Source: Myxococcus vastator
GTDB taxonomy: Bacteria > Myxococcota > Myxococcia > Myxococcales > Myxococcaceae
Assembly (NCBI RefSeq): GCF_010894475.1
Contig: NZ_JAAIYB010000038.1
Span: 1-32,982, forward strand
DNA: 32,982 nucleotides
Direction: 5' to 3'
The notes beneath the pieces were generated by a model that saw only the letters and a list, made by a program, of their open reading frames with translations, ran no database searches and was not told the DNA's origin. Shown here one piece after another: positions 24,889-32,892 of this stretch. The position numbers were made by a program, and so were the translations under genes. Position 1 is the stretch's first letter. Every line of letters starts with the position of its first letter.

Positions 24889-25878
24889 TCAGGGGAGCGG
24901 CGCGGCGATGCTCTGCCGGAAGGTGGCGAGCGCCGCGGCGAGCCGATCTTGCGCCCGCTGCACGCCCCTGCGCAGCAGCAACATGCGCACCTTCTCTGGC
25001 AGCGCGACGGCGCCCTGGCTGGTGCCGAAGCCCACCAGGTCCATGCGCAGCGTAATCGCCTCCAACAAGTCACCCAGGTCCGCCTCGGGACTGGCGAGCA
25101 GGAGCACGTCGGGCGGCTTGCGCTGAAGGCGCTCGGCCAACGTGCGCCACTGGGGGTCGCCCGTCTCCACGATGACGACGTCCACGCGCTCCAGCTCGGG
25201 CGCGTAGGGCGGCAGCTCCACCGCGTCGAAGCCGGCGTCCTGCATGACGGCGACGGTGTTCGCGCTGCCCACGACGGCCACCCGGCCATTGAGGCCCAGG
25301 CGCACCGCTTCCTCGTAGGCCCGCAGCTCCGCCTCCAGGGCTTCGTGGGCGGGCTCCGGCGCGTCCTGTCCGGAGGCCAGGAGGGCCGCGGCCTCGCGGG
25401 CCACCTCTCGCGCCTGCTCCCTCACGAGCAGGCCCGCCGTCCGGCGCTCCAGGGCGGCACGCACCTTGGCGCGCAGCACCCGCAAGTCGTCAAAGGGCTT
25501 GAGGATGTAGTCACTGGCACCCGCGGCGAAGGCGGCGACGACGCTTTCGGAGCTGGCGTAGCCGGTAATCATCACCGCTTCCAGGGACGGCTGGAGACGG
25601 CGCGCCTCGGCGATGAGCTCCACGCCGCCCATGCCGGGCAGGTTCTTGTCCGTCACCAGGACATCGAAGCGCTGCTCGGCCAGCAGCGGGAGGGCTTCCT
25701 CCGCGCTCGCGGCCAGCGTCACCACCAGGTCGGCATCTCGCTCCAGGAGGCGGGCGCAGATGTCCAGCACGACGGGCTCGTCATCCACCACCAGCACCGT
25801 CGACGCGAGCGTCCCTCCTTCCCCTCCTTCACCCTCACCGGTTTCGAACGGGAACTCCATGGCCACGCAGATTCGCAC
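24889..25878 (-). CDS. Response regulator with receiver-like C-terminal half
   Basis: 329 residues from the GTG at 25878, which has GGAAG 6-7 bases upstream; an ATG at 25860 is the alternative. The N-terminal receiver (about 26-145) has VVDDEP, phosphoacceptor Asp77 (VLVTDKNLPGMGG), Thr105 (VMITGYAS) and Lys127 (YILKPF). An Ala/Glu-rich helical linker (145-195) follows. The C-terminal part (about 198-310) has alternating strands and helices, RVAVVGSANTVAVM, DVVIVETGD and DVLLLASP, resembling another receiver but without the acidic pocket. No DNA-binding or enzymatic output is recognised. It is divergent from the small membrane protein gene, 51 bp away. Confidence 0.8.
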   Translation of the reverse strand: MRICVAMEFPFETGEGEGGEGGTLASTVLVVDDEPVVLDICARLLERDADLVVTLAASAEEALPLLAEQRFDVLVTDKNLPGMGGVELIAEARRLQPSLEAVMITGYASSESVVAAFAAGASDYILKPFDDLRVLRAKVRAALERRTAGLLVREQAREVAREAAALLASGQDAPEPAHEALEAELRAYEEAVRLGLNGRVAVVGSANTVAVMQDAGFDAVELPPYAPELERVDVVIVETGDPQWRTLAERLQRKPPDVLLLASPEADLGDLLEAITLRMDLVGFGTSQGAVALPEKVRMLLLRRGVQRAQDRLAAALATFRQSIAAPLP

Positions 25879-25929
25879 AGCTTACTTCCAACTACGAAGC
25901 CCGCATTTCAGGCCCGCTATGCTGGGGGC

Positions 25930-26514
25930 GTGGCGAGCTTCGAGGATGCATTGCAGGACAACCGGGTCCCCGGGCGGCTGGGCGACGTGCGGCTGCGTTA
26001 TGACGGCGGCCGGCTGGTGGGCGAATCCCTGCCGCCGCCCTGGGCGCGGCGTGTCCTGCCTGGGTTGTTCGTCGGCGTTGGGCTGGGGTGCGCGGTGGGC
26101 GCCGCCATCCTGGTGGGCGTCCGGGAAGGCGCGACGGCGGCCTTCACCCTGGGCCTGCTGGCGGCGGCTCTGGTGGGGCTGGCCCTCAAGCTGGAGTCGC
26201 GGCTGGGCCGCCGGCGCTTCATCCTTCACTTCCGCACCGAGTCCTTGCGGCTGGAACAACTGGCCCGGACCCCCGGCGCCACCCGCGCGGCGGTGGTGCC
26301 CTTCGACGCGGTGCGGGCCGTCCACATGGTGGAGCGCCCCGGGCCTCGCTACGCGCTGGTGGTGGAGTACGCGCCAGACAACGCGGACGGCGCGCTGCGC
26401 CGCGCGGTGCTGGTCGAGGACATCCGCGCCACCGAGAGCCAGACGCTGCACCGCGTGTGGCGCATGCTCAGCAACGCCTTCGGCCTCAGGGGAGCGGGGC
26501 TCGCCGGAGGGTGA
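25930..26514 (+). CDS. Small membrane protein with PH-like soluble domain
   Basis: 194 residues from the GTG at 25930, with GGGGG just ahead. Two hydrophobic helices at about 42-85 (VLPGLFVGVGLGCAVGAAIL and AAFTLGLLAAALVGLAL) form a hairpin separated by a short charged turn. The C-terminal 105 residues (FILHFRTESLRLEQLAR, VPFDAVRAVHMVERPG, RYALVVEYAPDN) look like a bacterial PH-type beta barrel ending in a helix (LHRVWRMLSNAFG). No motif gives a function. The last 29 bases overlap the end of the convergent receiver-kinase gene. Confidence 0.7.
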   Translation: MASFEDALQDNRVPGRLGDVRLRYDGGRLVGESLPPPWARRVLPGLFVGVGLGCAVGAAILVGVREGATAAFTLGLLAAALVGLALKLESRLGRRRFILHFRTESLRLEQLARTPGATRAAVVPFDAVRAVHMVERPGPRYALVVEYAPDNADGALRRAVLVEDIRATESQTLHRVWRMLSNAFGLRGAGLAGG

Positions 26515-27643
26515 TTTCGATTTCGGTGCCCTCCCCTTGCGTGGAGGACAACCGGAGGCTGCCGCCGAACTGCGTGACGAGCTCGCGGCAGATGGACAGG
26601 CCCAGGCCGGTCCCCACGCCCACGGGCTTGGTGGTGAACATGGGCTGGAAGACGCGCTCCTGCAGCTCCATGGGAATGCCGCAGCCGTTATCCGCCACGG
26701 TGAGCACCACGTCGTCGGCACGCGCCGTCCACCGGACCTCGATGCGCCCGGGACGTCCCGTGGTGCCCATGGCCTGCGCCGCGTTGACGATGAGGTTGAG
26801 CAGCACCTGGCACAGCTTCACCGGGCCGAAGGTGACGCGCACGGCCTCGCCGTTGCTGGTCAGCCGCGCCCGCTCCCGCACCTCGGCGCGCGCCAGCTTC
26901 ACCGCGAAGGACACCACCTCCGCGACGTCCGCCGTGGCCTCCAGGTCCTCACCGCGCGCCTGGGCGCGCAGGCCCAGCGCCACCTGCCGCAGGTGCTCCG
27001 CGCCCTCCGCCAGGTCCTTGATGAGGGCGGGCAGGTCCTCCACCGTCTCCGCCACGGTGGAGTCGGGGTCCGTCTGCAGGTGCCGCGACACGTACTGGAT
27101 GACGCTGCCCAGGTCGCGCTGCAGCGACACCACGTTCTGCGACAGGTAGCCCACCGGCCCCATCAGCTCGTGCGCGATGCCCGCCGTCACCTGGCCCAGG
27201 GTGGCCAGACGCTCGGACTTCATCATGCGGCCTTCCACCTCGCGGATGCGCAGCTCCAGCCGGGCAATCTTGAGCGCGTCGTCGAGCGCGGCCTGGAGCT
27301 CCGTCCGGTCCCACGGCTTGACGAAGTAGCGCGTCACCTGGCCGCGGTTGACGGCGTCGATGACGGCCTGCATGTCCGCGTAGGCCGTGACGAGCATGCG
27401 CTTGGCGTCCGGCGCAATCGTGCGCGCCCGCTCCAGCAGCTCCACGCCCGTCATGCCGGGCATCCGCTGGTCGGAGAGGATGACGCCAATCTCGCCCCTG
27501 CGCTGCTCCAGGAGCGCCAAGGCCTCGCTGGGCGAGGAGCTGCGAAAGATGCGGAAGCGCTGCCCGAAGTTCGCGTCGAAGACCCGGAGGTTCAGCGCGT
27601 CATCGTCGACGTAGAGGACCGCGGGGAGTTCAGACGGGTTCAT
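26486..27643 (-). CDS. Receiver-histidine kinase (N-terminal REC, HisKA, HATPase)
   Basis: 385 residues from the ATG at 27643, preceded by AGGAGGAG. The N-terminal receiver (about 8-125) has YVDDD, Asp58 (VILSDQRMPGMTG), Thr86 (VTAYAD) and Lys109 (YFVKPWD). A coiled coil (125-145) leads to the H-box TAGIAHELMGPVGYLSQN with His158; Gly-Pro replaces the usual Asn-Pro. The ATPase has NLIVNAAQAM (Asn287), VADNGCGIP and GVGTGLGLSICREL. It is a soluble kinase whose input is its own receiver, so it likely sits in a phosphorelay downstream of another kinase. The 3' end overlaps the opposite-strand membrane protein gene. Confidence 0.9.
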   Translation of the reverse strand: MNPSELPAVLYVDDDALNLRVFDANFGQRFRIFRSSSPSEALALLEQRRGEIGVILSDQRMPGMTGVELLERARTIAPDAKRMLVTAYADMQAVIDAVNRGQVTRYFVKPWDRTELQAALDDALKIARLELRIREVEGRMMKSERLATLGQVTAGIAHELMGPVGYLSQNVVSLQRDLGSVIQYVSRHLQTDPDSTVAETVEDLPALIKDLAEGAEHLRQVALGLRAQARGEDLEATADVAEVVSFAVKLARAEVRERARLTSNGEAVRVTFGPVKLCQVLLNLIVNAAQAMGTTGRPGRIEVRWTARADDVVLTVADNGCGIPMELQERVFQPMFTTKPVGVGTGLGLSICRELVTQFGGSLRLSSTQGEGTEIEITLRRAPLP

Positions 27644-27808
27644 GACGCTCCTCCTGGCCAGCGTCCCATGAAGGGGGCCAGGCTGGTAAGGCCCAGGATA
27701 GCGCCTCAACCCCTTCGCGATCTGCTGGGTACCGCGCGCACCACCAGGATAGAGCGAGCGCCTGACGCACCGCACCTCCCCGAAGGGCCCTTTCCTTCCA
27801 GGGTCGTA

Positions 27809-28105
27809 TCAGCGCGAAGAAGCCGACTGTTGCGGAACCGTGGCCTCCAGGTCGCCTTCCAGCGCCCGGGCCACGGCGTCCACGGAGCCGAAGCTGGCCC
27901 GGGGCAGTGAGCCCAGGAGCGAGAGCACCAGGGCCGGGGCCTCGTTCTCACGGGCCACCCAGGTCAACTGCCGCGCGGACAGCGGAAAGACGGCGCCATC
28001 CAGCGCCTGGTGCAGCGACGCCGCGAGCGGCAGCGGCGGGCCTCCGCGCGACTCCAACTCCGACACACCCTGGGCAAGCCGTTCGCGTGTCATGTCGTCG
28101 TTCAT
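27809..28105 (-). CDS. DUF2795-like small protein
   Basis: 98 residues from the ATG at 28105; the frame is open further upstream but this start begins the well-behaved sequence. The core (about 38-85), VFPLSARQLTWVARENEAPALVLSLLGSLP then FGSVDAVARALEG, follows the pattern of DUF2795 domains: a short helix, then 'Ala...Glu.Asn.Ala....Leu..LP', then 'Y/F.S..DV..AL'. DUF2795 function is unknown. The N-terminal 30 residues are charged. No membrane segment is present. A single copy of the repeat is seen; many relatives carry two. Confidence 0.65.
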   Translation of the reverse strand: MNDDMTRERLAQGVSELESRGGPPLPLAASLHQALDGAVFPLSARQLTWVARENEAPALVLSLLGSLPRASFGSVDAVARALEGDLEATVPQQSASSR

Positions 28106-28277
28106 TGGAAGCAAGTTAAGCAGCGAACGCCCACGACCGCCGACCTTTTTTTCGCGCTCGTGGGACAGGCAGGGAGACAAGCCGTGCAACCCGCTTGTGG
28201 GTGGTCAGCGCACGGCACACGTCCCACCGTTACCGCCACGAAGCGTGCCGGATGGCACCTGCCTGGGAGGACACGAC

Positions 28278-28526
28278 ATGGCGGACAGCAAGGGTAAATC
28301 CGAGGAGACGAAGCAGAACGCAGCCGGAGATAACGGTTATGCGGAGCGCATCGAGCATGTGGAGGGCACGCGCCCACAGCCCTGGCCCGGAATCCGCGGT
28401 CGCTCGGACGACGAGGAGAACGAGCTGCCGACGGGAACGTCGCGCGAGCGGCAAGCAGGCGTGACGGAGACCCAGCGCAAGCTGGAGCAGGAGGCGCATG
28501 GCCGCAAGGAGCCGACGCGCAAGTAG
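28278..28526 (+). CDS. Small highly charged protein, unknown function
   Basis: 82 residues, ATG at 28278 with GGGAGG 8 bases upstream, an unusually good site. The protein is hydrophilic throughout (many Glu, Lys, Arg, Asn), with no hydrophobic core, and is probably disordered. Notable segments are GYAERIEHVEGTRPQPWPG and a Glu-rich DDEENELP. A stress-related or nucleic-acid-associated role cannot be shown. I recognise no family. The 172-bp upstream gap shared with the divergent DUF2795-like gene shows no clear promoter. Confidence 0.6.
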   Translation: MADSKGKSEETKQNAAGDNGYAERIEHVEGTRPQPWPGIRGRSDDEENELPTGTSRERQAGVTETQRKLEQEAHGRKEPTRK

Positions 28527-28541
28527 CAAGGGCCTCCACAC

Positions 28542-28589
28542 GCCCCGCCCCGCCCTCGCGTGCCCCAGGACGGGCGCGCGGAGCGGGGC
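28542..28589. terminator. Possible GC-rich stem between convergent genes
   Basis: GCCCCGC and GCGGGGC form an outer 7-bp stem; CGCCC/GGGCG can pair inside it. It lies between the small charged protein gene and the end of the E2 gene. There is no T-run and such pairing is common in GC-rich DNA, so it is tentative. Confidence 0.25.
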
Positions 28590-28600
28590 AACGGGACGGC

Positions 28601-29842
28601 CTAGAACAGCAGCCGCGTGGGGTGCTCGAGCAGCCCGCGCAGCTCACGCAGGAACTCGGCGCCAATGGCACCGTCGATGACGCGGTGGTCGCACGACAGC
28701 GTCGCGGTCATCATCTTCCGGACCGCCAGCTGACCGTCGCGCACCACCGCCTTCTCGGAGACGGCACCCACCGCGAGGATGGAGGCCTGCGGCGGGTTGA
28801 TGACGGCGACGAACTGGTCGATGCCGTACATGCCCAGGTTGCTGACGGTGATGGAGCCGCCGGTGTACTCCTCCGGCCTGAGGGCGCGCTTGCGGGCGCG
28901 CTCCGCCAGCTCCCGCACGCCCGACGCGATGGCCTGCAGGCCCTTCTGGTCCGCATCCCGGAGGATGGGCGTGATGAGGCCCTCCTCCAGCGCCACCGCG
29001 ATGCCCACGTCCACGCTGTGGAACTGGACGACCTTGTCGCCCTGCAGCGAGACGTTGATCTTCGGGTAGCGGCGCACCGCCATGGCCACGGCCTTCACGA
29101 TGAGGTCGTTGACGGAGACCTTGAGGTCCAACGCCTTCGCCTCTTCGCGCACCTTCGACGCCGCCTCCATGTCCACCTCGATGGTGAGGTAGAAGTGAGG
29201 CACGCCGGGCTTCACCTCCGTCATCCGCTGCGCGATGACCTTGCGCATGGACGAGAGGGGCACCACGGTCGGCTCGGGACGCACGCCCGGAGCGGGCTGC
29301 GCGGCCGGGGCCTTCTTCGCGGCGGGAGCCGCCGCCGGTCCACGCGCGAGAGCCTCCTCGATGTCGCGCTTCACCACGCGGCCGGACGGACCGGAGCCGC
29401 TCACCTGGGTGAGGTCCAGCCCCTTCTCACGCGCGATCTTCTTCGCCACGGGGCTGGCGCGCAGACGCCGGCCCCCCGCCTGGGCCGGGGCCGCCGGAGC
29501 AGGCGCGGCCTTCGGAGCCGCCGGAGCGGGCGCCGCGGGCTTCTCGGGAGCCGGAGCGGACGGCGCGGGCTTCGCCGCTGGCGCGGACGGAGCCGCCTTG
29601 GCGCCCTTCGCGGTGAGGTACGCGATGGGCGCGCCCACCTTCGCCATCTGGTTCTCACCGACGACGATTTCCGCCAGGGTGCCGTCGTCGTAGGCCTCGA
29701 TTTCGAGGTTGGACTTGTCCGTCTCCACCTCGGCCACGGCCTCGCCGGAGGACACCTTGTCCCCCTGCTTCTTGAGCCACTTGACGATCTTCCCCTCCGT
29801 CATCGTCGGGGACAGGTTCGGCATCTGGATGGGAATGGCCAT
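28601..29842 (-). CDS. pdhC: Pyruvate dehydrogenase E2, dihydrolipoamide acetyltransferase
   Basis: 413 residues, ATG at 29842, 6 bp after the pdhB stop. One lipoyl domain (1-78) has the lipoylated Lys43 in VETDKSNLEIEA. A long Ala/Pro linker (80-122) leads to the peripheral subunit-binding domain (RRLRASPVAKKIAREKGLDL, about 125-165), a second Ala/Pro linker, and the catalytic core (190-413) with the active site SCDHRVIDGA (His386, Asp390). It transfers acetyl from lipoyl to CoA and forms the core of the complex. No E3 (lipoamide dehydrogenase) gene is in the window. The N-terminus is complete, with a single lipoyl domain as in alpha-proteobacterial and mitochondrial E2. Confidence 0.93.
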   Translation of the reverse strand: MAIPIQMPNLSPTMTEGKIVKWLKKQGDKVSSGEAVAEVETDKSNLEIEAYDDGTLAEIVVGENQMAKVGAPIAYLTAKGAKAAPSAPAAKPAPSAPAPEKPAAPAPAAPKAAPAPAAPAQAGGRRLRASPVAKKIAREKGLDLTQVSGSGPSGRVVKRDIEEALARGPAAAPAAKKAPAAQPAPGVRPEPTVVPLSSMRKVIAQRMTEVKPGVPHFYLTIEVDMEAASKVREEAKALDLKVSVNDLIVKAVAMAVRRYPKINVSLQGDKVVQFHSVDVGIAVALEEGLITPILRDADQKGLQAIASGVRELAERARKRALRPEEYTGGSITVSNLGMYGIDQFVAVINPPQASILAVGAVSEKAVVRDGQLAVRKMMTATLSCDHRVIDGAIGAEFLRELRGLLEHPTRLLF

Positions 29843-29848
29843 ACGCGT

Positions 29849-30835
29849 TCAGGCTCCCTCGCGGTACAGCACCTTCTTCACCGCGGCGATGATCTTCGGT
29901 GCGTCCGGCTGCGTCGCGTTCTCCAGGTTCGCGGCATAGGACATGTTGACGTCCAGGCCCGTGACGCGCTCCACCGGCGCGTCCAGGTCGTCGAACGCCT
30001 TGGACTGGATGATGTCCACCACGGACGCGCCCACGCCGGCGAGCACCCAGCCCTCCTCCACGATGACGGCGCGGTTCGTCTTGCGCACGCTCGCCAGGAT
30101 GGCCTCCTCATCCAGGGGCCGCAGCGTGCGCAGGTCCAGGACCTCCACGCTGATGCCCTCCTTCGCCAGCTCCTCGGCCGCCTGCATGCAGAAGTAGTAC
30201 ATGCGGCTCCAGGTGATGATGGTGACGTCCGTGCCCTCGCGCTTCACGTCCGCCTTGCCGAGCGGCACGACGTGTTCGCCCTCCGGCACCTCACCCTTGA
30301 TGGCGTAGAGCCGCTCGCCCTCGAACATGACCACCGGGTTGTCGTCCCGGATGGCCGCCTTGAGCATGCCCTTGGCGTCCGCGGGCGTGGCGGGCGCAAT
30401 CACCTTCAGGCCCGGGAAGTGCGCGTAGTTGGCCTCCAGCGCCTGGCTGTGCTGGCTGGACAGCCGGCCACCGGCGCCACCCGGGCCGCGGAACACGATG
30501 GGGCAGCGCAGCTGGCCACCGGACATGTGCCGCAGCTTGGCGGCGTTGTTGACAATCTGGTCCATCGCGAGAATCGCGAAGTTCCAGGTCATCATCTCCA
30601 CCACGGGGCGCAAGCCCACCATGGCCGCGCCCACGCTCAGGCCGGTGAAGCCCAGCTCGGCGATGGGCGCGTCGATGATGCGCGCGCTCCCGAACTTGTC
30701 CAGCAGTCCCTGCGACACCTTGAAGGCGCCGTTGTAGCGGCCCACTTCCTCGCCAATCAGATAGACGTTGGCGTCGCGCTCCATTTCCTCGGCGAGCGCC
30801 TGGTTCAGCGCCTCGCGGTACATCAACTCGGGCAT
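29849..30835 (-). CDS. pdhB: Pyruvate dehydrogenase E1 beta subunit
   Basis: 328 residues, ATG at 30835 with GGAG 6 bases upstream. The N-terminal half binds the thiamine diphosphate aminopyrimidine (YLIGEEVGRYNGAFKVSQGL, with the conserved Glu pair near 29-30), followed by RIIDAPIAELGFTGLSVGAA and CPIVFRGPGGAGGRLSSQHSQ. The C-terminal transketolase domain has VLDLRTLRPLDEEAI. Length is standard for alpha2beta2-type E1. With E1 alpha it decarboxylates pyruvate and acetylates the E2 lipoyl group, making acetyl-CoA for the TCA cycle and lipid synthesis. It follows pdhA after a 53-bp gap. Confidence 0.94.
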   Translation of the reverse strand: MPELMYREALNQALAEEMERDANVYLIGEEVGRYNGAFKVSQGLLDKFGSARIIDAPIAELGFTGLSVGAAMVGLRPVVEMMTWNFAILAMDQIVNNAAKLRHMSGGQLRCPIVFRGPGGAGGRLSSQHSQALEANYAHFPGLKVIAPATPADAKGMLKAAIRDDNPVVMFEGERLYAIKGEVPEGEHVVPLGKADVKREGTDVTIITWSRMYYFCMQAAEELAKEGISVEVLDLRTLRPLDEEAILASVRKTNRAVIVEEGWVLAGVGASVVDIIQSKAFDDLDAPVERVTGLDVNMSYAANLENATQPDAPKIIAAVKKVLYREGA

Positions 30836-30836
30836 C

Positions 30837-30848
30837 GTCGGCTCCGAC
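30837..30848 (-). promoter_or_regulatory. pdhB ribosome-binding site inside a small inverted repeat
   Basis: On the minus strand GTCGGAGCCGAC contains the GGAG site of pdhB between self-complementary halves. Pairing would hide the site. The stem is short, so an effect on translation is speculative. Confidence 0.3.
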
Positions 30849-30888
30849 TCGAATCTGAAAAAGGGTTGGTAGACACGTCAGCGCGCGC

Positions 30889-32010
30889 CTAGCGGATGAG
30901 GCCCGCCTTCTTGTCGGCCGCCTCGGCCTGCTCGCGCGGCTCCAGGTCCCACGTCACCTTCAGCTCCTGGCCACTGGGGTACTTCGGCCAGTTCACCTTC
31001 TGACCCAGCACGCGCTCGCGGGGGCGCACGTCCTCCTCGCCCTCCTCCACGATGGTGTCGCGCCACAGCTCGTCCAGGCTGGGCTCGGGCGACTCGTCGG
31101 CGAACTTCACCGCCTGGTCCACCCGCGCCTTGATCTCTTCTTCGATGGACTCGAAGACGTCGTCCTGGGCCAGCCCCTGCTTCTGGATGTAGGCGCGCAG
31201 CTTCGGAATCGGGTCGCCCTTGCGCTCCGCCTCCACCTCCTGCTTGGTGCGGTAGGTGGCGGGGTCGGCCATGGAGTGACCGCGGAAGCGGTACGTGTTG
31301 GCCTCCAGCAGCACGGGGCCCTTGCCGGCGCGGCAGTACTCGGCGGCGTCCTTGACGGCCTCGTACATGGTCAGCACGTCCATGCCGTCCACCGGCTCGC
31401 CGCGCATGTCGTAGGCGCTGGCGCGCTTGTAGATTTCCGGCACCGCCGACGTCCGCGAGATGGCCGTGCCCATCCCATAGCGGTTGTTCTCGCAGATGTA
31501 GATGACCGGGAGCTTCCACTTGGACGCCATGTTGAGCGTCTCGTGGAAGGAGCCCTGGTTGGCGGCCGCGTCGCCGAAGTAGCAGAGCGTGACGCGGTCC
31601 TCGTTGCGATAGCGGCTGGCGAAGGCCATGCCCGCCGCCAGGGGAATCTGGCCGCCGACGATGCCGTAGCCGCCGTAGAAGTGATGCTCGATGTCGAAGA
31701 TGTGCATCGAGCCGCCCTTGCCCTTGCTGTAGCCGGTGCCCCGGCCCATCAGCTCGGCCATGACCATGCCCGCGTCGCTGCCACGGGCCAGCGGCTGGCC
31801 ATGGTCACGGTACGCACTGAGCATGTAGTCATCCGGACGCAGGGCTTCCGCAGGTCCCACCGCCACGGCCTCCTGGCCGATGTAGAGGTGGCAGAACCCG
31901 GCGATCTTCCCCAGCGTGTACTGCTGACCCGCGCGCTCCTCGAAGCGACGGATGAGGTACATCTTCCGGTACATGTCCAACAGCAGTTCTTTCGAGTACG
32001 GGCTGGCCAC
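30889..32010 (-). CDS. pdhA: Pyruvate dehydrogenase E1 alpha subunit
   Basis: 373 residues from a GTG at 32010, with GGAGG about 10 bases upstream. The thiamine diphosphate/Mg motif is GDAAANQGSFHETLN (146-160). The substrate-region loop YRFRGHSMADPATYR (240-254) matches the phosphorylation loop of E1 alpha. FCHLYIGQEAVAVG (39-52) is also typical. The last 55 residues or so (from about VEEGEEDV) extend past the usual end and are charged. It is the first gene of pdhA-pdhB-E2. The 135-bp upstream gap has a TTGACG on the minus strand (32113-32118) but no good -10. Confidence 0.94.
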   Translation of the reverse strand: MASPYSKELLLDMYRKMYLIRRFEERAGQQYTLGKIAGFCHLYIGQEAVAVGPAEALRPDDYMLSAYRDHGQPLARGSDAGMVMAELMGRGTGYSKGKGGSMHIFDIEHHFYGGYGIVGGQIPLAAGMAFASRYRNEDRVTLCYFGDAAANQGSFHETLNMASKWKLPVIYICENNRYGMGTAISRTSAVPEIYKRASAYDMRGEPVDGMDVLTMYEAVKDAAEYCRAGKGPVLLEANTYRFRGHSMADPATYRTKQEVEAERKGDPIPKLRAYIQKQGLAQDDVFESIEEEIKARVDQAVKFADESPEPSLDELWRDTIVEEGEEDVRPRERVLGQKVNWPKYPSGQELKVTWDLEPREQAEAADKKAGLIR

Positions 32011-32145
32011 TGCGGGATGCCTCCATGCTGGCCGCCCTCGGGACTCCCGGGGCGGCGGACGCCGAGCGACTCAATAGCGCGCGGCAGGGGGACTTCAAAG
32101 CCTTTCAAACCCCGTCAACACCGGGCCTTTCTCAGGCGCGGTGCG

Positions 32146-32892
32146 TCAGGAGCCCAGCGCGAAGTGCGGGACGGAAATGACGCCGTCCAGCAACTCCACC
32201 GGCCGACCCGAATGGTCCGTGGCCAGATGGATGACGGTGGCCTCTGGAAACTTCCGCCGGTAGTCGTTCGCGTGCGTGGGCTCGTTGTCGAAGGCAGCCA
32301 CCACGCTCCCCAGCCGGCCCAGCCGCGCGTGCGCCTCCCGCTTGAAGGCGTCGTCGTCCTCGGCCAGCGTGGGCTTCATCACCAGGTGCACCCGTTCGTC
32401 ATCCGGCAGCGCCAGGCCGTGGCGGCGCATGCAGGAGACGGAGCCCTCTCGCATGGCCTCGTGGCGGCCGGTGACGTAGACGAGCCGCGCGCGGGTGGCC
32501 ACCACCGCATGGGTGAAGCTGGCCGCGCCGTCGATGGCCTCGTCGTCCACGCAGTAGTCACTGGTGAAGAAGCGCTCGGCCCAGAAGCGGCGGGCTTCAG
32601 CGAAGTGGGCCTCTACCAGGGTGTCCTCCAGGCCGCAGGCGCGCATGGCCTCCTTCATGTCCCAGCCCGTCACCCAGTGGCGCGGCTCGCAGGCGGCCAG
32701 CACTGCCAGCGAGCGGGCGGCGCCATACTCCCGGAGGATGCGGGCCTGCCGGGGCCGGTTGTCGAACAGGGTGGAGTCCAGGTCGAACGCCAGCACGGCG
32801 GAGGAGCCCAGGGAGCTGGCGCGCGCCAGGATGGAACGCAGGGTGTCACGCCAGTCGTCGCGGATGCGCTTCTTGAAGTCGTCGTAAGCCAT
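32146..32892 (-). CDS. HAD-superfamily hydrolase
   Basis: 248 residues, ATG at 32892; no clear ribosome-binding site. Motif I is LAFDLDSTLFDN (Asp37, Asp39), motif II VYVTGRHEAM, the lysine region KREAHARLG, and motif IV AFDNEPTHANDY. The cap is helical, between motifs I and II. This layout suits small-molecule phosphatases of the HAD class; the substrate is unknown. It lies upstream of pdhA on the same strand with a 135-bp gap, so it may be a separate unit. The last 90 bases of the window (32893-32982) show nothing recognisable. Confidence 0.82.
   Translation of the reverse strand: MAYDDFKKRIRDDWRDTLRSILARASSLGSSAVLAFDLDSTLFDNRPRQARILREYGAARSLAVLAACEPRHWVTGWDMKEAMRACGLEDTLVEAHFAEARRFWAERFFTSDYCVDDEAIDGAASFTHAVVATRARLVYVTGRHEAMREGSVSCMRRHGLALPDDERVHLVMKPTLAEDDDAFKREAHARLGRLGSVVAAFDNEPTHANDYRRKFPEATVIHLATDHSGRPVELLDGVISVPHFALGS

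Noticed and set aside
24835-25929. In-frame N-terminal extension of the small membrane protein
   Set aside because: The extension is antisense to the response regulator gene and has shadow composition; the GTG at 25930 begins the sensible protein.
32011-32145. Promoter for the pyruvate dehydrogenase operon
   Set aside because: TTGACG is present on the minus strand but no acceptable -10 lies at the right distance; nothing firm can be claimed.
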